A stretch of DNA of 64,000 bases from Lentisphaeria bacterium (GTDB taxonomy: Bacteria > Verrucomicrobiota > Lentisphaeria > Victivallales > Victivallaceae), in NCBI GenBank assembly GCA_017508385.1, contig JAFVZB010000085.1, positions 1 through 64,000 on the forward strand, in the 5' to 3' direction. The notes under the pieces are model-generated. The model saw only the letters and a list, made by a program, of their open reading frames with translations. It made no database searches and was not told the DNA's origin. Shown piece after piece: positions 25,226 through 33,905 of the stretch. The first letter of the stretch is position 1. Every line of letters starts with the position of its first letter. The position numbers and the translations under genes are program-made.

Positions 25226-27172
25226 ATGGCTAAAGGAACTCTCGTACAGAAAATAATCGATGCTCACTACGTTTCGGGTGAAAAAATACAAGGCAAACCG
25301 GTCGCTATACGCATAGATCAGACTCTGACTCAGGATGCTACGGGAACCATGGCGTACCTTGAACTTGAAGCCATGGGTGTAGATCAGGTCAAAACTGAGC
25401 TTTCAGTCTCTTATGTTGACCACAATATGATGCAGAACGGTCCGGAAAACCGTAACGACCACCTTTATTTGCAGACCGTCGCCGCCGACAAGGGTGTGAT
25501 CTTCTCACCTCCGGGAAACGGAATCTGCCACCAGCTCCACCTCGAGCGTTTCGGAGTTCCCGGCAAGACTCTCATCGGCAGTGACTCACACACTCCCACC
25601 GGCGGAGGTATCGGCATGATGGCTATCGGAGCAGGCGGCCTCGATGTCGCCCTTGCCATGGCAGGTCAGCCCTTCCGTATTCCCTATCCCAAGGTGGTCG
25701 GAGTCAAACTTACCGGCAAGCTCTCACCCTGGTGCGCCGCCAAAGATGTCATTTTGAAACTGCTCTCGATCATGACCACCAAAGGCAATGTGGGTTCGAT
25801 CGTCGAATACTTCGGTGACGGAGTCAAAACCCTCACTGTTCCCCAGCGTGCCACCATCACCAACATGGGTGCTGAACTTGGCGTGACCTGCAGTGTGTTC
25901 CCGAGCGATGAGATGACCGAAAAGTGGCTCATCCAGCAGAACCGTGCAGCCTCTTACGCTCCTTTTGCCGCCGATGACGATGCCGAGTACGACAGAGTTA
26001 TCGAAATTTCCCTCGACGAAATCGTGCCGATGGCAGCTTGTCCGTCAAGTCCTGACAACATCAGAACTGTTGCCGAACTCAGAGATATGAAAGTCGATCA
26101 GGTGCTCATCGGCAGCTGTACCAACGGCGGATACCGTGATCTAGCCATGGCGGCAAGCGCACTCAAAGGCAGACGGATATCTCCCGATGTGACTCTGGCA
26201 ATAGCTCCGGGAAGCCGTCCTGTTCTGGAAATGCTCTGCCGCAACGGTATGCTTGCCGATCTCGTGGCTGCCGGAGCGAGAATACTCGAAGTCGGCTGCG
26301 GTCCCTGTATCGGTCAGGGGCAGAGTCCTGCCAACGACACCGTGACCTGCCGTACCTTCAACCGCAACTTTGCCGGACGTACCGGAACCAAGGGCGACCA
26401 ATCCTATCTGGTGAGTCCTGAGACCGCAGTCGCCGTTGCTCTTACCGGCAAGTTCACCGACCCGAGGGAGCTTGGTATAGAGTATCCCGATTTCACCGAG
26501 CCTCAGGAGTTCTGGAGCGATGATGAACTCTTCCAGTCCCCCTGCAAAGGAACTGAAATCATCCGCAAACCCACCATCGGAGAGCCTCCGAAAAACGCTC
26601 CGCTTCCCGATGAGCTCGACGGATGCGTGGTGATAAAGGTCGGCGACAAAATCACCACCGACCACATCATGCCCGCCGGAGTGCACCTGAAACTGCGCAG
26701 TAATATTCCTGCGTACAGCAAGGTGGTGTTCGAGTGCTTCACCGAGGCGGGAAAACCCTCTTTCGCCGAACGTGCCTCAGCCATCCGTGATGCCGGACGC
26801 CACGGTGTCGTGGTCGGACGTGACAGTTACGGTCAGGGCTCAAGCCGTGAGCACGCCGCCATCTGCCCGATGTATCTCGGCATCAAAGCGGTCTGCGCCC
26901 TTGCCATCGAGCGTATCCACCGTGCCAATCTGGTCAATTTCGGAATAGTTCCGCTCATCTTTGCCGATCCCTCCGACTACGACCGTATTTCCGAGGGTGA
27001 CACCCTGAAGATATCAGGTTTGCGCTCTCAGCTTGCCGTAGGTCAGAACGTCAACGCCGAACTGCTTTCTGCCGATGGAAAATCCAAAGGCGGCATTGTG
27101 TTCAGCCATCCGCTTTCACAGGAGGATATCGATATCATCCTCTGCGGCGGCAGACTCAACTACCGGGGATGA
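25226..27172 (+). CDS. Aconitate hydratase
   Basis: The 648-residue protein has the aconitase Fe-S ligands LIGSCTNGG and GCGPCIGQG, the active-site segment GSDSHTPTGGG, and a C-terminal swivel domain containing GRDSYGQGSSREHAA. The length fits the shorter bacterial aconitase/isopropylmalate-isomerase-related enzymes rather than the 890-residue AcnA. It converts citrate to isocitrate via cis-aconitate in the cytoplasm. GGAG precedes the ATG. rimO follows after 3 bp. Confidence 0.92.
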   Translation: MAKGTLVQKIIDAHYVSGEKIQGKPVAIRIDQTLTQDATGTMAYLELEAMGVDQVKTELSVSYVDHNMMQNGPENRNDHLYLQTVAADKGVIFSPPGNGICHQLHLERFGVPGKTLIGSDSHTPTGGGIGMMAIGAGGLDVALAMAGQPFRIPYPKVVGVKLTGKLSPWCAAKDVILKLLSIMTTKGNVGSIVEYFGDGVKTLTVPQRATITNMGAELGVTCSVFPSDEMTEKWLIQQNRAASYAPFAADDDAEYDRVIEISLDEIVPMAACPSSPDNIRTVAELRDMKVDQVLIGSCTNGGYRDLAMAASALKGRRISPDVTLAIAPGSRPVLEMLCRNGMLADLVAAGARILEVGCGPCIGQGQSPANDTVTCRTFNRNFAGRTGTKGDQSYLVSPETAVAVALTGKFTDPRELGIEYPDFTEPQEFWSDDELFQSPCKGTEIIRKPTIGEPPKNAPLPDELDGCVVIKVGDKITTDHIMPAGVHLKLRSNIPAYSKVVFECFTEAGKPSFAERASAIRDAGRHGVVVGRDSYGQGSSREHAAICPMYLGIKAVCALAIERIHRANLVNFGIVPLIFADPSDYDRISEGDTLKISGLRSQLAVGQNVNAELLSADGKSKGGIVFSHPLSQEDIDIILCGGRLNYRG

Positions 27173-27175
27173 GGC

Positions 27176-28522
27176 ATGAATAAAAGCAAACAGCGGTCGC
27201 TCTATCTGGTGTCGCTCGGATGTCCGAAAAATCTGGTGGATTCCGAAGTGATAGCCGGAAATCTGCTTTCAAACGGAGCGGTATGGGCGTACACTCCCGA
27301 TGAGGCGACCGTGTATGTCATCAATACCTGCGCCTTTCTTCCCGAAGCCCGTGAAGAGGCGGCATGCGAGATAGAGCAGGCTGTCGAGTGGAAAAGTGCT
27401 GCTCCGCAGGAGCGCACCATCGTGGTCTGCGGCTGTCTGAGCCAGTATGATAAAGATGGAGCTTTTGCCGCACGTTTTCCCGAAGTCGATCTCTGGGCAG
27501 GCGTCGATGATTTGGAAAGATTGAACCTGATACTCGACGGTAAAGCAGAAGTCTCACGCAGTACCGGCTATCTTTACAGCTGCAATGCTCCGCTTCTGCC
27601 GCTTACGCTTGAACATATAGCTTATCTCAAAATAGCTGACGGCTGCAACAATATCTGCAGTTACTGCGCCATTCCGTCACTGCGCGGAGCACTGCGGTCA
27701 CGTCCGCTTGCGGATATCGTGCACGAGGCTGAAAACTGCATAGCCAACGGAGCAAAAGAGTTGATCATAGTGGCTCAGGATATCACCGCTTACGGAGCAG
27801 ACCGCCCCGAAGCAAAAGAGGATCTGCCTGCGTTGCTGACCGCGCTCGATGCTCTCGAGGGAGATTTCGGAATACGTCTGCTTTACACCCATCCTGCACA
27901 CTACACCGATGCCATGTTTGAAGTCATGAGCAGGATGAAGCACCTTATTCCCTATGTTGATATCCCGCTTCAGCATATCGACGATAAAATCCTCAAAGCG
28001 ATGAACCGCCATGTGGATTCGGCACGGATAAGAGAGGTGATATCCTCTCTGCGCAAGGCAGTGCCGGGAATAACGATCCGCACCACCTTCATCACCGGAC
28101 TTCCCGGCGAGGGAGAAGAGGAGTTTGCCCGGCTGGAAAAATTCATCCGTGAGATGAAGTTCGACCGTCTCGGAGTATTTCCCTATTCACCCGAACCCGG
28201 AACTCCTGCCGCAGTCATGCCCGGGCAAGTTCCGCTCGAAGTCGCAGAAGAGCGTGCCGCAAAATTGATGGCCCGGCAGCGCGGAGCCATGAAGCGTGCC
28301 AACAAAAAACTCATCGGCAGAACGATGAAAGTGCTCGTCGATGCAGTTGAGGAAAACTGGGCGACCGCCCGCGGCAGTGCCGATGCTCCCGATATAGACA
28401 ATGCGGTTTTTGTGGAAAACATCTCTTCAAGAGTCCGTCCCGGATCGGTTCTCGAAGTGGAAATAATTGATACCGACAGGTGTGATCTTGTCGCAACTGT
28501 AAAAAAAGGAAAAAGAAAATGA
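27176..28522 (+). CDS. rimO: Ribosomal protein S12 methylthiotransferase RimO
   Basis: The 448-residue radical-SAM enzyme has the three-domain plan: an N-terminal UPF0004 domain with VSLGCPKNLVDSE and two further cysteines (NTCAFL, VVCGCLSQY), a radical-SAM core with CNNICSYC, and a C-terminal TRAM domain. The opening LGCPKN marks RimO rather than MiaB. It adds a methylthio group to Asp88 of S12. It overlaps pgsA by 4 bp. Confidence 0.94.
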   Translation: MNKSKQRSLYLVSLGCPKNLVDSEVIAGNLLSNGAVWAYTPDEATVYVINTCAFLPEAREEAACEIEQAVEWKSAAPQERTIVVCGCLSQYDKDGAFAARFPEVDLWAGVDDLERLNLILDGKAEVSRSTGYLYSCNAPLLPLTLEHIAYLKIADGCNNICSYCAIPSLRGALRSRPLADIVHEAENCIANGAKELIIVAQDITAYGADRPEAKEDLPALLTALDALEGDFGIRLLYTHPAHYTDAMFEVMSRMKHLIPYVDIPLQHIDDKILKAMNRHVDSARIREVISSLRKAVPGITIRTTFITGLPGEGEEEFARLEKFIREMKFDRLGVFPYSPEPGTPAAVMPGQVPLEVAEERAAKLMARQRGAMKRANKKLIGRTMKVLVDAVEENWATARGSADAPDIDNAVFVENISSRVRPGSVLEVEIIDTDRCDLVATVKKGKRK

Positions 28523-29175
28523 GTATGAAAAACATCCCCAACATCCTGACCGTGAGCCGTATTGTCGCGGTGGTGGTGTTTGTGGTACTGGCAACTTTGG
28601 CTGATTATCCGTTTTTCCAGAATCGGGACTACATCTTTGCTATCCGTCTGACCGCTTACATTCTGGCGATCTTTGCCGGACTCACCGATCTGCTCGACGG
28701 ATATCTCGCCCGCAAGTACAATCAGGTCAGTGATTTCGGAGCACTCATGGATCCGCTTGCCGACAAGATTTTTGTCACCGGAGCCATGCTTATCGCCGTT
28801 GAGTACCGTCTGATGCCCGCAGTTGTGGCATTCGCCGTTCTCAGCCGTGAGTTCATGGTCACCGGCTTGCGCACCCTTGCCGCCAAAAAACAGGTGGTGA
28901 TATCCGCCGACCGCTGGGGAAAACTCAAGACCGCTTTGCAGATGACCATGCTCGGAATCGCCGGTATTCCGTGGTTCAACGGCAGTGACGGAATAAATTA
29001 TCTGCGTGATGCCGTGCTTACTATCGGAGTCGGTGACAGCAGTTTCGGCATCCGTCTGTGGTATGTGTGGCTGGCGTTCCTCTGCGGAATAGTTCTGGTC
29101 ACTGTTCTTTCAGGATTCGGATACTTCTGGCGTTTCCGCAGTCTGTTCCTCGACAGTTCTGAAAAGGGGAAATAA
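28519..29175 (+). CDS. pgsA: CDP-diacylglycerol--glycerol-3-phosphate 3-phosphatidyltransferase
   Basis: The 218-residue membrane protein begins KNIPNILTVSR and has the CDP-alcohol transferase motif DG-x2-AR-x8-G-x3-D-x3-D in the segment running from DGYLARKYNQ to MDPLADK. It makes phosphatidylglycerol phosphate. ATGA overlaps link it to rimO upstream and to the flippase-like gene downstream. Confidence 0.92.
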   Translation: MSMKNIPNILTVSRIVAVVVFVVLATLADYPFFQNRDYIFAIRLTAYILAIFAGLTDLLDGYLARKYNQVSDFGALMDPLADKIFVTGAMLIAVEYRLMPAVVAFAVLSREFMVTGLRTLAAKKQVVISADRWGKLKTALQMTMLGIAGIPWFNGSDGINYLRDAVLTIGVGDSSFGIRLWYVWLAFLCGIVLVTVLSGFGYFWRFRSLFLDSSEKGK

Positions 29176-30212
29176 TGAACTCCTCCAAGGTCAAAGATAT
29201 ACTTTTATTCATTCTGAAGCTGGGAATTGCAGGTGCGATAGTCTGGTATCTTCTTCTGCGTGAGCCCGAGCAGCTGCTGGCAAGCCTGCGCAATTTCGAT
29301 ATCCGCTATCTCGTTGCGGCAGCACTCTGCTACGGCTGTCACATCGTGATCTGTTCATGGCGGTGGCGTGAACTTGCCACCATGCTCGGTATCAGGCTCG
29401 GAAGAATGGAAAGTTTCACTTTGACCATGCAGGGAATATTTTTCTCTCTGGTTATCCCGGGCGGAGCCATCGGCGGTGATGTGGTGAAGATGGCGGTCAT
29501 TTCCAAGCGCAGCAGCGAGGGCAGCCGCATCGAAGGCGCTTTCACTGTGCTCATGGATAGGATCATCGGCATGATAGCACTCTTTCTGCTGGTGCTGGTC
29601 ATCATCTTCCCCGCATACGATTTGTTGATGAATTGCACGATACCGCAGTTCCGGCTGAGCGACGGAATAAAACAGCTGGGCATACTTGCCGTGGTGCTGC
29701 TTTCGCTTGCCGGAATAGGTGCAAGTTGTCTCTTTTTCATGCATCGTATCATCCACAAGGTGAAATTTTTTGATGCAGTCATCAAATTTTTCGACCGTCT
29801 GACCCACGGCATGATAAGCCGTATGGAGCAGGCGGCAGACGTTTACTCCGAGAGACCTGCAAAGCTGGCTGTTCTGGTGCTGGTCAGTGTTTTCGGAGTA
29901 CATCTGTTGACTGTCACTCCTGTACTTCTTCTGCTTTCCGGAATCGGAGTGGAATACTCCGTATTCACCGTGGTCACGGCAGTGACGCTCGGCAATGTTG
30001 CCGGATTGATTCCGATTTTTCCCGCAGGATTGGGCGGACGTGATCTGGTGACAGTTACCATCCTCGCCGCAGGCGGAGTTGCAGTGGCAGATGCCAAGAG
30101 TGCCCAGCTGCTCTGCACCGCATTGATAATTCTGTTCAATGTTTCCGGCGGATTGTTTTTCGTTTTCGATCCCGGCAGAAAAAAGAGCGTTTCAATTCAG
30201 GAGTCCAATTAA
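29175..30212 (+). CDS. Flippase-like membrane protein (UPF0104 / LPG-synthase TM domain)
   Basis: The 345-residue protein has about eight hydrophobic helices and family segments: SWRWRELATMLGI, then PGGAIGGDVVKMAV, and near the end IPIFPAGLGGRDLVTVTI. This is the membrane domain found in lysyl-phosphatidylglycerol synthases and related lipid flippases, without a synthase domain. It starts at the pgsA stop codon, so a phospholipid-related role is plausible. The substrate is unknown. Confidence 0.82.
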   Translation: MNSSKVKDILLFILKLGIAGAIVWYLLLREPEQLLASLRNFDIRYLVAAALCYGCHIVICSWRWRELATMLGIRLGRMESFTLTMQGIFFSLVIPGGAIGGDVVKMAVISKRSSEGSRIEGAFTVLMDRIIGMIALFLLVLVIIFPAYDLLMNCTIPQFRLSDGIKQLGILAVVLLSLAGIGASCLFFMHRIIHKVKFFDAVIKFFDRLTHGMISRMEQAADVYSERPAKLAVLVLVSVFGVHLLTVTPVLLLLSGIGVEYSVFTVVTAVTLGNVAGLIPIFPAGLGGRDLVTVTILAAGGVAVADAKSAQLLCTALIILFNVSGGLFFVFDPGRKKSVSIQESN

Positions 30213-30213
30213 G

Positions 30214-31650
30214 ATGTCAGACAGTTTGCAGCTTGATATGAATTTCGATAAAAAGGTCTCCAACCGGTTGCGTTCCGCACTGGATGCAGGTAAATTCACG
30301 GTTCTCGTAGAGTGTCCTCTGCCCGAAAGCGAGATCGATCAGCAGGGAGCTGCCCGGCGTCTTGACACACTTGAAAAAAGCGTGCTCGCATGCAGTAAAG
30401 ATGATTTCAATACCGGACTTGCCATCACCGACCACTCACTCTTTCCCCGCCGCTGGCGGGGAGCTGAGTACGCAACATTTCTCGACCGTGAAAACTGTGA
30501 CCGTCATGTGGTCTATATTTCCGGATACGATACCGACGAACAGCAGGCGGCTGAGCTTATCGGAATAGCAGGAAACGCAGGCTTCTGCAACATCGTTCCG
30601 GTTTCAGGAGCGACTCCGCTGCCCTGTTCAGTCAGGGAGTGCCGCAAGGTTAAATTCACCGAGAGCACCGGAATGCTGCGTATGTTGACGCCGGAACAGA
30701 ATTTCTTTTCAGGCTGTGTGGTCAATCCGTTTCAGTACATGGCTTATCCTCTGCTCGGAGAGTACTTCAAAGCGGTGAAAAAACTTGATCTCGGCGCAGG
30801 TTTTCTGGTCACTCAGGCAGGCTGGGATATGTTGAAAGTGCAGAGTTTCGCCTGGTTTATGATGAGCCGCAAACTCTATTATCCGATGCTGGCGAGGGTG
30901 ATAGTGCTGACGCCTGAGCGGGTCGAGGATATTCTTGCCGGAAAGGTTGCCGGAGTGAGGATATCCAATGATTTCCGCAAAATCCTCGAGCGTGAGTTCC
31001 ACTACTCCAACAATCAGTTCGAGAACGCCCAGTACCGCAGGATAGAGCTTCAGGCGGCGGGCTGCCGTCTGATGGGATTTTCAGGAATCCAGCTTTGCGG
31101 AACCGAGAATCCGACCAAACTCAAGATGATTCTCTCACGCATCGAGCGTGCTCTGCACGAGTACACCGACTTCAAAACCTGGCTCGAGGAGTACAACGCT
31201 TACATGGCAAGTGCCGAGATGGCTCCGTTTTCCAACAATTTTCAGCTTTACGACCCGATCCTCTGCCGGGATTATCCGCTTGATGAAGAGGTGTTGAGCA
31301 ACGACATCGGCGAGCCGGAGTGCGGCAGAATCGAATCCGCTCTTCTGAAAATGCGTGAAGTCATGTTCAAAAATTCCGCAGAACAGCGTGCCGGACATCT
31401 GCATTTTGCCAAAGTCCTGCTTGCCGGTTGTCACGGCTGTCAGGATTGCCGTCTCTCAGTAAGAGAATTCGTCTGTCCCGAAGGGTGTCCGAAACGCCTT
31501 GCCGACGGTCCGTGCGGAGGAGTCAAGCCCAATGGTTTTTGCGAGCATGGAAATTTTGAGTGTATCCACAGCAGAATAGTCCGCTTTGCGCACAAGCGCG
31601 GAACGCTCTCTCAGCTTGAAAGTACAATGGTCAAACAATCTTCAAAATAA
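30214..31650 (+). CDS. Methylenetetrahydrofolate reductase fused to a MetV-like Cys-rich domain
   Basis: The ATG at 30214 has CAGGAG 10 bases upstream and gives 478 residues. The first ~300 residues resemble the MetF barrel (VLVECPLPES, VYISGYD, FLVTQAGWD). The last ~100 contain many cysteines (GCHGCQDC, CPEGCPKRL, GPCGGVKPNGFCE). This matches the MTHFR C-terminal/MetV-type domain used in anaerobes to interact with electron-transfer partners. The predicted role is to make methyl-tetrahydrofolate for methionine synthesis. The fusion could take electrons from a partner other than NADH. Confidence 0.8.
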   Translation: MSDSLQLDMNFDKKVSNRLRSALDAGKFTVLVECPLPESEIDQQGAARRLDTLEKSVLACSKDDFNTGLAITDHSLFPRRWRGAEYATFLDRENCDRHVVYISGYDTDEQQAAELIGIAGNAGFCNIVPVSGATPLPCSVRECRKVKFTESTGMLRMLTPEQNFFSGCVVNPFQYMAYPLLGEYFKAVKKLDLGAGFLVTQAGWDMLKVQSFAWFMMSRKLYYPMLARVIVLTPERVEDILAGKVAGVRISNDFRKILEREFHYSNNQFENAQYRRIELQAAGCRLMGFSGIQLCGTENPTKLKMILSRIERALHEYTDFKTWLEEYNAYMASAEMAPFSNNFQLYDPILCRDYPLDEEVLSNDIGEPECGRIESALLKMREVMFKNSAEQRAGHLHFAKVLLAGCHGCQDCRLSVREFVCPEGCPKRLADGPCGGVKPNGFCEHGNFECIHSRIVRFAHKRGTLSQLESTMVKQSSK

Positions 31651-31664
31651 AAGGGGTATCAATT

Positions 31665-32438
31665 ATGTTCAAAAGGTCTGTCGTTTTTGCAGTGATTTCT
31701 GCTCTGTTTCTGATTTGCGGATGCGGAAAATCCTCAAAAGAGAAGAGTTTTACCGTCGGTTTCGATGCCGACTTCAAACCCTACGGCTATGTCGAAAACA
31801 ATCAGTACACCGGTTTCGATATCGACCTCGCCCGTGAAGTGGCAAAGCGCAACAACTGGAAACTCCGTCTCAAGGCCATCAACTGGGATGCCAAAGATAT
31901 GGAGCTCAATACCGGTGCCATCGACTGCATCTGGAACGGTTTTACTATCAACGGCAGAGAGGATGCCTACACCTGGAGCAGTCCTTATGTTGACAACAGT
32001 CAGGTGGTGATGGTGAGAAGCAATTCCGACATCAAAGTGCTCGCCGACCTTGCCGGAAAAGTCGTGGCAGTGCAGACCGATACTCCGGTGCTCAAGGCTC
32101 TGAAAGAGGGCGGCAAGCGTGCCGGGCTCGGCAAGACCTTCAAAAAGATGGTCGTTTCCCCCAACTACAACAACGCCGTTATGGAGCTCGAGGCGGCTTC
32201 GGTCGATGCCGTTGCGCTCGATATCGGAGTCGCTCAGGAAAAGGTCAAAGAGGGCAAGTTCCGTATTCTCGACGAGGTGGTCATCACCGAGAAGTACGGA
32301 ATCGGTTTCCGCAAGGGCAACACCGCTTTGCGTGATCAGGTCGAATCGACCCTCAAAGCGATGGTTGCCGACGGCACTGCCGCAAAAATTTCCGCAAAAT
32401 ACTTCAACGGCAGAGATTGTCTTATCATAGGTAAATAA
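31665..32438 (+). CDS. Amino acid ABC transporter substrate-binding lipoprotein
   Basis: The 257-residue protein has a lipoprotein signal (basic start, hydrophobic core, ICGC lipobox with Cys20). It is a type II periplasmic-binding fold of the polar amino acid family (FTVGFDADFKPYGYVE, GFDIDLAREVAKR, DCIWNGFTI). It captures an amino acid for the permease and ATPase encoded next. The ligand is not determined by sequence. Confidence 0.93.
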   Translation: MFKRSVVFAVISALFLICGCGKSSKEKSFTVGFDADFKPYGYVENNQYTGFDIDLAREVAKRNNWKLRLKAINWDAKDMELNTGAIDCIWNGFTINGREDAYTWSSPYVDNSQVVMVRSNSDIKVLADLAGKVVAVQTDTPVLKALKEGGKRAGLGKTFKKMVVSPNYNNAVMELEAASVDAVALDIGVAQEKVKEGKFRILDEVVITEKYGIGFRKGNTALRDQVESTLKAMVADGTAAKISAKYFNGRDCLIIGK

Positions 32439-32439
32439 T

Positions 32440-33144
32440 ATGTGTTTTCTGCCGCTTGCCGCAGTAAATGCGGATAAATTTCTGCCGATGGTAAAGCAGC
32501 TGCTTTCCGGCTTGGGAGTGAGTGCGGTGATATTTTTCCTCACTCTGCTTTTTGCGCTTCCGCTGGGATTGCTCATCGCTTCGGGCAGACGCTCGAAGTG
32601 GGCGGCAGTCAGATGGTTTTTCCAGCTGTTCATCTCGGTGATGAGGGGAACTCCGCTGATGCTGCAGCTTTTCATCTGGTATTTCTGTCCGTTTTACCTC
32701 TTTGATATTCCGCTTTCTGATTTGGCATTTTGCGGAATAGAGTACCGTTACAGTGCGGTGATAATCGGTTTTTCCCTCAACTATGCGGCGTATTTTTCCG
32801 AAATTTACCGTGCCGGCATCGAGGCGATTCCCCGCGGACAGTATGAAGCGGCATTTGTGCTGGGGTACTCGAAAAGTCAGACCTTTTTCAGAATAATCCT
32901 GCCGCAGGTGATAAAGCGGATAATTCCTCCGGTGACCAACGAGGTGATAACTCTGGTAAAAGATACCAGTCTTGCCTTCTCTCTTTCGGTGCTCGAGATG
33001 TTCACCGTCGCCCGTCAGATAGCCAGTGCCGAGACCACCATGATGCCGTTCATCATCGCAGGGGTATTCTACTACATATTCAATTTTCTCGTTGCAGGCT
33101 TCATGGCGTTCATCGAAAAACGCCTTGCCTACTATAAAGGATAA
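32440..33144 (+). CDS. Amino acid ABC transporter permease
   Basis: The 234-residue membrane protein has the HisM/GlnP pattern. The LPLGLLIASGR segment, FISVMRGTPLMLQLF and the EAA loop (YEAAFVLGYSKSQTF) are present, with five or so helices. It begins one base after the binding-protein stop. Confidence 0.93.
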   Translation: MCFLPLAAVNADKFLPMVKQLLSGLGVSAVIFFLTLLFALPLGLLIASGRRSKWAAVRWFFQLFISVMRGTPLMLQLFIWYFCPFYLFDIPLSDLAFCGIEYRYSAVIIGFSLNYAAYFSEIYRAGIEAIPRGQYEAAFVLGYSKSQTFFRIILPQVIKRIIPPVTNEVITLVKDTSLAFSLSVLEMFTVARQIASAETTMMPFIIAGVFYYIFNFLVAGFMAFIEKRLAYYKG

Positions 33145-33149
33145 GTGCC

Positions 33150-33896
33150 ATGAAGTTGTTTACCGCATCAAATATAAAAAAGAGTTTCGGAAAAAACTGC
33201 GTTCTCAGGGATATCTCTCTTGAAATTGAAAAAGGAGAGGTCGTTTCCATAATCGGACCCTCGGGAAGCGGAAAAACCACCTTTCTGCGCTGTGCCGCCA
33301 TGCTGGAAACTCCCGATTCAGGCGTGCTTGAGTACGATGGTGTCACCGGTTTTGACAACGGTTATAAAATAGACAAAAAAAGTTTCATCGAAGCCCGAAG
33401 CAAGTTCGGAATGGTGTTCCAGAACTTCAATTTGTTTCCCCATTTTTCAGTGATGCGCAACCTGACCGATGCTCCGGCGTGCGTAAGAAAGATACCTGCC
33501 AAAGAGTTGGAGCTTCAGGCGAAAGGTTTATTGGAAAAGATGGGACTCGGCGGCAGAGAAAACGCCTATCCGTGTGAACTCTCAGGAGGTCAGCAGCAGC
33601 GGGTCGCCATCGCAAGGGCATTGATGAATCAGCCTGAAATACTCTTTTTTGACGAGCCGACAAGTGCGCTTGACCCTGAGTTGACACTTGAGATACTCAA
33701 AGTCATCCGTGCGCTTGCGGCGGAAAACATGACTATGGTGATCGTGACCCACGAGCTTGAGTTTGCCAAAGAGGTCTCCGACCGCATCATTTTCATGGCA
33801 GACGGAGTCATCGTCGAAGAGGGAAGAGCCGATGAGCTTATCGACGATCCGAAGAATGAGCGCACCCGGGCGTTCATTTCAGGATTCAAGAAATAG
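33150..33896 (+). CDS. Amino acid ABC transporter ATP-binding protein
   Basis: The 248-residue ATPase has Walker A (GPSGSGKTT), a Q-loop (VFQNFNLFPHF), signature LSGGQQQR, Walker B (ILFFDEPTSALDPE) and the H-loop His (VTHELEF). It completes the importer of the two preceding genes, and its stop is 9 bases before the PHP-domain gene. Confidence 0.95.
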   Translation: MKLFTASNIKKSFGKNCVLRDISLEIEKGEVVSIIGPSGSGKTTFLRCAAMLETPDSGVLEYDGVTGFDNGYKIDKKSFIEARSKFGMVFQNFNLFPHFSVMRNLTDAPACVRKIPAKELELQAKGLLEKMGLGGRENAYPCELSGGQQQRVAIARALMNQPEILFFDEPTSALDPELTLEILKVIRALAAENMTMVIVTHELEFAKEVSDRIIFMADGVIVEEGRADELIDDPKNERTRAFISGFKK

Positions 33897-33905
33897 AGGA
33901 GTGTC

